A stretch of 19,053 nt of DNA from an uncultured Collinsella sp. (lineage in GTDB: Bacteria > Actinomycetota > Coriobacteriia > Coriobacteriales > Coriobacteriaceae), in NCBI GenBank assembly GCA_900545075.1, contig UQXT01000039.1:1-19053 (forward strand), written 5' to 3'. Positions 12,704-19,053 of this stretch are shown piece after piece (the stretch's first letter is position 1; the number at the start of each line of letters is the position of its first letter). The translations under genes were made by a program, and so were the position numbers. A model generated the notes under the pieces. It saw nothing but the letters and a program-made list of their open reading frames with translations. It was not told the origin of the DNA and searched no databases.

Positions 12704-15700
12704 ATGCAGGCAGATTCCGCTCAGCAGCAGGGCCTTTATCGCCCCGAATTCGACCACGATGCATGTGGCATCGGCGCGCTTGCCGATATCAACGGTGAGC
12801 GCCATCACCAGATTCTGGACGATGCGCTGTCCATTCTGGTCAACTTGGAGCACCGCGGCGGTACGGGACTCGAGAAGAACACCGGCGACGGCGCCGGCAT
12901 CCTGTTCCAGGTTCCGCATCATTTTTTCCGCAAAGAGGCTCAAAAGTGCGGCCAGATTCTGCCGGCAGAGGGCGACTATGGCGTGGCCATGCTGTTCTTC
13001 CCGCAGGACGACAAGGGCGTAGAGGATGCCCGTCGCGTGTTTGAGGAGGGCTGCGCCGAGGCCGGCGTGCCGCTGCTCTTTTGGCGCGAGGTGCCGGTCG
13101 ACCCGCACGACCTGGGCGAGACAGCCCGCGCCTGCATGCCCACCATCTTGCAGGCTTTCCTGGGCCGTCCGGACGACACGCCCGCCGGCGACGCCTTCGA
13201 GCGCCGCCTGTACGTGTGCCGCCGCACCATCGAGAAGAAGGCTGACGCCGAGTTTGCCCTGCGCAACAAGATCTTCTATGTGTGCTCCATGAGCTCGCGC
13301 ACCATCGTGTACAAGGGCATGCTGGTCGCCACACAGATGCGCCGCTTCTTCATCGACCTCAACGACGCCGCCGTCAAGACGGCCGTGGCGCTCGTACACT
13401 CGCGCTACTCCACCAACACCACGCCCAGTTGGGAGCGTGCGCACCCCAACCGCTTTATCATCCACAACGGCGAGATCAACACCCTCAAGGGCAACGTCAA
13501 CTGGATTCGTGCCCGCGAGCCCAACCTGTACAGCCCCGTGTTGCAGCATGATCTTGAGCGCGTGATGCCCATCATCAACCGTGAGGGCTCCGATTCCGCG
13601 ATTCTGGACAACGTGCTCGAGTTTTTGGTCATGAACGGTCGCCCGCTTACGCGTGCCGCGTCCATGTTGCTGCCCGAGCCGTGGGACCACAACGACAGCC
13701 TGAGTGAGGAGCGCCGCGCCTACGACGCTTACCAGTCCATGCTCATGGAGCCGTGGGATGGCCCGGCGGCCATCGCCTTTACCGACGGTCGCACGCTGGG
13801 TGCCGCCCTCGACCGTAACGGCCTGCGTCCCGCCCGCTACTATGTGACGCGTGACGGTCGCTTTATGCTGGCAAGCGAGGTGGGCACCATCGAGGTGAGC
13901 CCCGAGAACATTCTGACGAGCGGCTGTCTGGGGCCGGGCCAGATGCTCGAGGTCGACTTTGCCCGTGGCCGCGTCATCTACAACGACGAGCTGCGCGCCC
14001 GCTATGCCAAGGAAAAGCCTTACCGCGACTGGATTGCCGAGGAGACGCTGACCGTTGACGCGCTCGATGGGCCTGTTACGGCAACGCCCGCCGAGGATGC
14101 CGAGGTGCCCGCCGCCGTGCGCATGGCCAAGCTCGGCTACCACTGGGATGACGTTGACGAGGTCGTGCGTCCCATGGCCCAGCAGGGCAAGGCCCCGCTC
14201 GCCTCGATGGGTATCGATGCGCCGCTGGCCTGCCTGTCCAAGAAGACGCGCTCGTTCTTTGACTACTTCTATCAGCTGTTCGCCCAGGTCACGAACCCGC
14301 CCATCGACGCCCTTCGCGAGCATATGGTCACCTCGACCACGCTCTACCTGGGCAACCACGGCAACCTGCTCGAGGACTCTCGTACGGCCTGCCAGCTGGT
14401 GCGCTTGGAGCGCCCACTGCTGAGCGAGGAGGAGTTCGAGCGTATCTGTGCCATCGACCGTGTGGGCTTTAAGACCCGTCGCTTCCGTGCCGTCTACCGT
14501 CGCGATGCCGGCGAGGGCGCGCTGCAGGCTGCGCTCAAGCAGCTTGCCGAGGACGTCGAGACTGCGGTCCGCGACGGCGTGAACATCGTGGTGCTGAGCG
14601 ATCGCGCCGGGGCGGGCGAGGTGCCCGTGCCGTCGCTGCTCGCCGTGGGCTGCGTGCACAACCACCTGATCCGCGCCGGCGTGCGCACCTTTGCCGACAT
14701 CGTGGTGGAGTGCGGCGACGCCGTGTCTCCGCACGACTTTGCGGCACTGGTGGGCTACTCCGCGAGCGGCATCTATCCGTACAACGCACATGCGTGCATC
14801 CGCGACTTGGCGGTGCACGGCGATCTGGACGTGACAGCCGAGCAGGGCATCGCCAACTACAACAAGGCTGCGACCGCCGGCATCGTCTCCATCATGTCAA
14901 AGATGGGCATCTCCACGGTGCAGAGCTACCATTCGGCGCAGATTTTCGAGGCCGTGGGCTTTACGCCGGAGTTCGTCAACGCGTACTTCGCCGGCACGGT
15001 GAGCCGTGTGGGCGGTATGGGTGTCGAGGACGTCGAGCGCGAGCAAAACGAGCGCTACGACGCCGCGCTCGCTATCCTTAAGAGCCCGGCTCCCGATCAG
15101 CTGCCCACGTTGGGCCTGACCAAGTGGCGCCCGCTCGGCGGCGAGGATCACCTCATCGATCCGCAGACCATCTACTTGCTGCAGACCGCCTGCCGTGAGG
15201 ACAGCTACGACACCTTTAAGGAGTACAGCGCCCGACTGCACCGCACCGGCCGTGCCGTGCGCCTGCGCGACTTGCTCGACTTTAATGCCAACGGTCGCAC
15301 TCCGGTGGCGCTCGACGAGGTGGAGCCTGCGCTCAACATCGTCCGCCGCTTTAACACCGGCGCCATGTCGTACGGCTCCATCAGCAAGGAGGCACACGAG
15401 TGCATGGCCATCGCCATGAATCGCCTGCACGGCCGTTCCAACTCGGGCGAGGGCGGCGAGGACCCGCGTCGCGAGACCCCGCTGGCCAACGGCGACTCCA
15501 AGAACTCCGCGATCAAGCAGGTGGCAAGCGCGCGCTTTGGCGTGACGAGCCGCTACCTGTGCAGCGCCTTCGAGATTCAGATCAAGATGGCCCAGGGCGC
15601 CAAGCCCGGCGAGGGCGGCCACCTGCCCGGCAAGAAGGTCTACCCCTGGATCGCCGAGGTCCGTCAGTCCACGCCCGGCATCGGCCTGATCTCGCCTCCG

Positions 15701-17407
15701 CCGCACCACGACATCTACTCCATCGAGGACCTGGCGGAGCTTATCTTCGATCTTAAGAACGCCAACCCCGGCGCTCGCGTGTCGGTCAAGCTGGTCAGCG
15801 AGGCCGGTGTCGGCACCATCGCCACCGGTGTGGCCAAGGGTGCCGCCGACAAGATCTTGATCAGCGGCCACAACGGCGGCTCCGGTGCCGCGGCGCGCGA
15901 TTCGATTTGGCACGCCGGTCTGCCGCTGGAGCTTGGCCTTGCCGAGGCCCAGCAGACGCTGCTGCAAAACGGCCTGCGCTCGCGCGTGGTGCTCGAGGCC
16001 GACGGCAAGCTCATGGACGGCACCGATGTTGCCGTCGCCTGCTTGCTAGGCGCCGAGGAGTTTGGCTTTGCAACCATGCCGCTCATCTCCATGGGCTGCC
16101 TCATGCAGCGCGACTGCCAGCAGGATACCTGCCCGGCCGGCATCGCCACGCAAAACTGCCGCCTGCGTCGCGGCTTCCGCGGCAAACCCGAGCACGTCGA
16201 GCACTTTATGCTCTTTGTTGCCGAACAGCTGCGCGAGGTCATGGCGAGCCTGGGCTTCCGCACCGTCGACGAGATGGTCGGCCATCCCGAGTGCTTGCGT
16301 CAGATCGAGGTCCCGGGCAACCGCAAGGCCAACCTGCTGGATCTGTCGCCCGTGCTGGCGAGCGCGACCTGCGAGTTCGGTGCCCATATTCCGGGCGCCG
16401 ACGGTCGTCACTTCCTGCCCCAGATGGCTGCGGACAGCGAGCTCGACAAGACGCTCGATTCCACGTTGTTTGTGCCCTATACGGCCGATGCCCGTGCGCA
16501 CCTGCGTCCGATTCGCTTCCGTGCCGATATCGCTAACGTCAACCGTTGCGTGGGCACCATCCTGGGCAACGCGGTGACCAAGGCGCATCCCGAGGGTTTG
16601 CCCGCCGGCTCCATTACCATCGATTGCGATGGTTCGGCTGGTCAGAGCTTTGGCGCGTTCCTTCCGCGTGGCATTACGCTCAACGTGTGCGGCGACGCCA
16701 ACGATTACTTTGGCAAGGGCCTTTCGGGCGGCGAGGTGTCGGTGCGCCCCAACCCGCATGCGACCTACAAGTTCGACGAGAACATCATCGTGGGCAACGT
16801 TGCGTTCTTTGGCGCCACGAGCGGCCGCGGCTTCATTAACGGTCTGGCCGGTCAGCGTTTTGCCGTGCGCAACTCCGGTGCCACCGTGGTGGTCGAGGGC
16901 TGCGGCAACCATGGCTGCGAGTACATGACGGGCGGTCTGGCGCTCATCCTGGGTGAGGTCGGGCAGAACTTCGCCGCCGGTATGACGGGCGGTGTGGCCT
17001 ATGTCTTTGACCAGTACGGTACGCTCGATGCCTGTGTGAACCACGAGAGCGTTGAGCTCAAGGCCCCGACGGCCGGCGAGCTGGCGCAGATTCGCGAGCT
17101 TATCCAGGAGCACGTGGACGCGACGCAGAGCCCGCGCGGCATTAAGCTGCTCTACAGTTTTGAGACGATGAGCAAGCACTTTGTGAAGGTCATTCCGACC
17201 GAGTACGAGCGCGTGTTGGCGATTGTCGCCGCCGCCGAGGCCATCGGTAAGACGCATGCGCAGGCCGAGGAGCTGGCGTTTGACATTGTGACCGGTCGCG
17301 CCGACGCCGCCGATGTCGCTCGCTTTGATGTGGCGGGTGGTGTCTCTGGCGCGGGCGCTGCGTCCGTGGCTGCCAGCTCTGTTGCTTCGACCAAGAAGGA
17401 GGCGTAA
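12704..17407 (+). CDS. gltB: Glutamate synthase (NADPH) large subunit
   Basis: It makes two glutamates from glutamine and 2-oxoglutarate, working with GltD in ammonia assimilation. The 1567 residues are near the family's usual 1500. Domains in order: class II glutamine amidotransferase (21 to about 400) whose nucleophile C21 becomes N-terminal after removal of a 20-residue propeptide; a central domain (about 450-750); the FMN-binding synthase domain (about 820-1190) with FNTGAMSYGSIS and GHNGGSGAAA; and the GXGXG beta-helix domain (about 1270-1450). The [3Fe-4S] ligands C1132, C1138 and C1143 keep the standard C-x5-C-x4-C spacing. The last 25 residues are an Ala/Ser/Val-rich tail, perhaps a linker. 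ATG at 12704 follows GGGGAGGA (12691-12698). gltD starts 5 bases after the stop, so they form an operon. Confidence 0.97.
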   Translation: MQADSAQQQGLYRPEFDHDACGIGALADINGERHHQILDDALSILVNLEHRGGTGLEKNTGDGAGILFQVPHHFFRKEAQKCGQILPAEGDYGVAMLFFPQDDKGVEDARRVFEEGCAEAGVPLLFWREVPVDPHDLGETARACMPTILQAFLGRPDDTPAGDAFERRLYVCRRTIEKKADAEFALRNKIFYVCSMSSRTIVYKGMLVATQMRRFFIDLNDAAVKTAVALVHSRYSTNTTPSWERAHPNRFIIHNGEINTLKGNVNWIRAREPNLYSPVLQHDLERVMPIINREGSDSAILDNVLEFLVMNGRPLTRAASMLLPEPWDHNDSLSEERRAYDAYQSMLMEPWDGPAAIAFTDGRTLGAALDRNGLRPARYYVTRDGRFMLASEVGTIEVSPENILTSGCLGPGQMLEVDFARGRVIYNDELRARYAKEKPYRDWIAEETLTVDALDGPVTATPAEDAEVPAAVRMAKLGYHWDDVDEVVRPMAQQGKAPLASMGIDAPLACLSKKTRSFFDYFYQLFAQVTNPPIDALREHMVTSTTLYLGNHGNLLEDSRTACQLVRLERPLLSEEEFERICAIDRVGFKTRRFRAVYRRDAGEGALQAALKQLAEDVETAVRDGVNIVVLSDRAGAGEVPVPSLLAVGCVHNHLIRAGVRTFADIVVECGDAVSPHDFAALVGYSASGIYPYNAHACIRDLAVHGDLDVTAEQGIANYNKAATAGIVSIMSKMGISTVQSYHSAQIFEAVGFTPEFVNAYFAGTVSRVGGMGVEDVEREQNERYDAALAILKSPAPDQLPTLGLTKWRPLGGEDHLIDPQTIYLLQTACREDSYDTFKEYSARLHRTGRAVRLRDLLDFNANGRTPVALDEVEPALNIVRRFNTGAMSYGSISKEAHECMAIAMNRLHGRSNSGEGGEDPRRETPLANGDSKNSAIKQVASARFGVTSRYLCSAFEIQIKMAQGAKPGEGGHLPGKKVYPWIAEVRQSTPGIGLISPPPHHDIYSIEDLAELIFDLKNANPGARVSVKLVSEAGVGTIATGVAKGAADKILISGHNGGSGAAARDSIWHAGLPLELGLAEAQQTLLQNGLRSRVVLEADGKLMDGTDVAVACLLGAEEFGFATMPLISMGCLMQRDCQQDTCPAGIATQNCRLRRGFRGKPEHVEHFMLFVAEQLREVMASLGFRTVDEMVGHPECLRQIEVPGNRKANLLDLSPVLASATCEFGAHIPGADGRHFLPQMAADSELDKTLDSTLFVPYTADARAHLRPIRFRADIANVNRCVGTILGNAVTKAHPEGLPAGSITIDCDGSAGQSFGAFLPRGITLNVCGDANDYFGKGLSGGEVSVRPNPHATYKFDENIIVGNVAFFGATSGRGFINGLAGQRFAVRNSGATVVVEGCGNHGCEYMTGGLALILGEVGQNFAAGMTGGVAYVFDQYGTLDACVNHESVELKAPTAGELAQIRELIQEHVDATQSPRGIKLLYSFETMSKHFVKVIPTEYERVLAIVAAAEAIGKTHAQAEELAFDIVTGRADAADVARFDVAGGVSGAGAASVAASSVASTKKEA

Positions 17408-17412
17408 GTGCC

Positions 17413-18894
<1,482 letters not shown>

Positions 18895-18946
18895 GGCGGC
18901 TGTCCACAGCTGAATCGTCAAGGGCTGTCCCCAACGGCCGGCCCAA

Positions 18947-18986
18947 AAGGAACGTCCCCAAGTGCCGGCAGCTGGGGACGTTCCTT
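18947..18986. repeat. Palindromic element (14-bp arms) after gltD
   Basis: Perfect 14-base arms begin AAGGAACGTCCCCA (18947-18960) and close at 18973-18986 around a 12-base centre. GTGCCGGCA occurs in the centre (18962-18970) and again just outside (18989-18997) and itself contains the 8-bp palindrome TGCCGGCA. It shares CTTGGGGACG (as complement) with the element at 2354-2438. It is 52 bases after the gltD stop and lacks a T tract, so it is more likely a dispersed repeat than a terminator. Confidence 0.8.
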
Positions 18987-19021
18987 ATGTGCCGGCATCC
19001 GGGCCACTCCTTGCGGGCTTG

Positions 19022-19039
19022 CGAGCGTTTTGCTCGTTT
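19022..19039 (+). terminator. Possible weak terminator near the window end
   Basis: CGAGC (19022-19026) pairs with GCTCG (19032-19036) around GTTTT and is followed by TTTG at 19037-19040. The stem is only 5 bp and the T run short, so this is a weak candidate for the end of the gltBD transcript. Confidence 0.25.
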
Positions 19040-19053
19040 GCCGACGTCTGGTT

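Noticed and set aside
12665..14818. Long minus-strand open frame (717 codons) opposite gltB
   Set aside because: It is the shadow of a high-GC gene. gltB has all its family motifs on the plus strand, and the minus-strand protein has no recognisable domain.
18918..19053. Minus-strand open frame entering from the right edge and running through the palindrome
   Set aside because: The final third is just the repeat read in frame (LPALGDVPFGP and so on). Without the rest of the sequence it cannot be supported as a gene end.

Overview
The window looks like a chromosomal segment of a high-GC Gram-positive bacterium, most likely an intestinal actinobacterium of the class Coriobacteriia (Collinsella-like). 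This rests on strong G/C preference at third codon positions, C34 anticodons in both tRNAs, AAGGAGG-type ribosome binding sites, the gene content, and intergenic DNA rich in palindromic repeats. The genus is an inference from style, not from a database search.

Layout. Positions 1-71 hold the probable 3' end of an unidentified plus-strand gene. ftsE (with a large extra N-terminal region) and ftsX overlap and form the FtsEX cell-division pair, closed by a strong terminator at 2321-2354. rnr (RNase R) follows. From 4625 to about 7500 lies an accessory-looking block: a Pin-type serine recombinase, a VanZ-like membrane protein, an ArsC/Spx-like thioredoxin-fold protein, a minus-strand protein of unknown function, and a two-tRNA operon (Gln-CTG, Glu-CTC) with a clear promoter and terminator. 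A TPR protein overlapping smpB comes next. In many bacteria rnr and smpB are close neighbours because both serve trans-translation, so this block may have opened an older cluster. A flavin reductase and a very small rubredoxin follow, probably one electron-transfer pair.

The right half holds, on the minus strand, gpmA (2,3-BPG-dependent phosphoglycerate mutase) and an Nramp Mn/Fe transporter, and, on the plus strand, gltB and gltD (both subunits of NADPH glutamate synthase). The 537-base gap between gpmA and gltB is the most unusual stretch. It contains six copies of a 15-bp sequence in strictly alternating orientation, at exactly 40-bp pitch (12305-12519), with paired base changes that keep each palindrome intact. 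A seventh copy sits alone at 10016-10031. A possible nitrogen-regulator (GlnR-like) site lies between this array and gltB.

Several other palindromic elements, unlike one another for the most part, sit just after genes (2354-2438, 4759-4783, 8978-9044, 18947-18986). They look like REP-type dispersed repeats, but no REP-associated transposase is present in the window. No phage, insertion sequence, CRISPR-Cas locus or known defence system is visible. The candidates for something undescribed are the alternating-palindrome array, the FtsE extension, and the flavin reductase/mini-rubredoxin pair.
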